Below are positions 63,101 to 64,000 of a DNA stretch of 64,000 nucleotides, one piece after another (position 1 is the stretch's first letter; every line of letters begins with the position of its first letter). Made by a program: the position numbers and the translations under genes. The stretch is taken from positions 49,640,152-49,704,151 of the forward strand of contig NC_083597.1 in NCBI RefSeq assembly GCF_020882245.1, in the 5' to 3' direction. The notes beneath the pieces are model-generated. The model was not told where the DNA came from. It saw only the letters and a program-made list of their open reading frames with translations, and did not search any database. This stretch comes from Rhopalosiphum padi. Lineage: Eukaryota > Arthropoda > Insecta > Hemiptera > Aphididae.

Positions 63101-64000
63101 CTAATCATAAAAAATGTTGTCCAAAAAAAAAATGTTGTCTAATCTAACTTTATTTTGGCCAATTTAAATTCATGTTGTCCAATCTGAATAAATGTTGTCC
63201 AATCTTAAAAAATGTTGTCCAAAAAAAAAATGTCCAAAAAAATAAATGTTGTCCAATCTAACTTTATGTTGGCAAATTTTAAAAAATGTTGTCCAATCTA
63301 AAAAAATGTTGTCCAACCATAAAAAATGTTGTCCAAAAAAAAATGTCCAAAAAATAAATGTTGTCTAATCTAACTTTATGTTGGCAAATTTTAAAAAATG
63401 TTGTCCAATCTTAAAAAATGTTGTCCAACCATAAAAAATGTTGTCCAATCATAAAAAATGTTGTCCAAAAAAAATGTCCAAAAAAATAAATGTTGTCCAA
63501 TCTAACTTAATGTTGGCAAATTTTAATAAATGTTGTCCAATCTTAAAAAATGTTGTCCAATCATAAAAAAAGTTGTCCAAAAAAAAAATGTCCAAAAAAA
63601 TAAATGTCCAATCTAACTTTATGTTGGCAAATTTTAAAAAATGTTGTCCAATCATAAAAAATGTTGTCCAAAAAAAAATGTCCAAAAAAAAAATGTTGTC
63701 TAATCTAACTTTATTTTGGCCAATTTAAATTCATGTTGTCCAATCTTAATAAATGTTGTCCAATCTTAAATAATGTTGTCCAAAAAAAATGTCCAAAAAA
63801 AAAATGTTGTCCAATCTAACTTTTTTTTTGCCAATTTAAATTCATGTTGTCCAATCTTAAAAAATGTTGTCCAATCATAAAAAATGTTGTACAAAAAAAA
63901 AATGTCCAAAAAAATAAATGTTGTCCAATCTAACTTTATGTTGGCAAATTATAAAAAAATGTTGTCCAATCTAACTTTATGTTGGCCAATTTTAATAAAT
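54131..64000. repeat. A-family segment 19 (runs off window)
   Basis: A segment of at least 9870 bp. It is dominated by a unit of about 2.7-3.0 kb present three times: 54,659-57,614, 57,615-60,570, and a rearranged copy of about 60,957-63,635. Inside the unit, about 54,400-55,350 recurs at about 56,160-57,110 (1763 bp). Marks include CAATCGTAATAA, GTTACCCAATC, CATATTGTCC and AATCATGAAAA. Confidence 0.95.
54659..63635. repeat. 2.96-kb higher-order repeat, about three copies
   Basis: 54,659-57,614 and 57,615-60,570 are adjacent copies with 2956-bp spacing. The third copy starts near 60,957 after about 360 bp of a different A variant. It aligns at 2791 bp and, after losing about 112 bp near 62,000, at 2679 bp to about 63,635. 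A private AATCTATCTT change lies near 62,314. Confidence 0.86.

Noticed and set aside
1..64000. Telomere repeats or CENP-B box
   Set aside because: I see no TTAGGG-type array. The CENP-B box needs TTCG and CGGG in fixed spacing, and CpG is nearly absent except at the TTTCGG junction, where the rest of the box is missing.

Overview
I find no gene, RNA gene, mobile-element protein, CRISPR array or phage feature in this window. All 64 kb is satellite DNA made of two interleaved tandem-repeat families. The sequence alone does not name a taxon. A gene-free satellite of this length, with kilobase higher-order repeats, points to a eukaryotic heterochromatic region (centromeric, pericentromeric, subtelomeric or sex-chromosome). 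That placement is inference.

Family G is a G-rich minisatellite, about 54% GC in a typical stretch. Its 8- and 9-bp units (TTGGACAG, GCTGGACAG, GTTGGATAG, GCTGGAAAG) often combine into a 26-bp trimer. It forms 19 blocks of about 0.6-2.0 kb and covers about 17 kb. Family A is AT-rich, about 25-30% GC. Its roughly 20-bp units nearly all begin ATGTTGTCCAA or ATGTTGGCCAA and are mixed with shorter poly(A) variants. It fills the remaining 47 kb or so. The families share a core in opposite orientation: TTGGACA in G, TGTCCAA in A.

Layout: in 1-20,744, fourteen G blocks alternate with A segments of 0.5-0.9 kb, and G makes up about 62% of the sequence. From 20,745 on, G blocks thin out (27.9, 32.3, 33.3, 38.6 and 53.5 kb) while A segments lengthen to 3-14 kb. 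The last 9.9 kb is pure A. The 18 complete left edges and 18 complete right edges of G blocks carry the same two junction sequences. These contain an 8-bp inverted pair, AATCTTTC and GAAAGATT, so a G block behaves as a cassette with fixed ends.

On top of this lie many nested duplications, with start-to-start spacings of 231, 668, 793, 1831, 2097, 2479, 2739, 2956, 3038, 4381 and 5325 bp, plus one copy displaced by 13,437 bp. The copies are almost identical by eye. The window therefore records recent, repeated local amplification. Many reading frames are open, some over 300 codons on the minus strand, but they follow from the repeat composition and are not annotated as genes.
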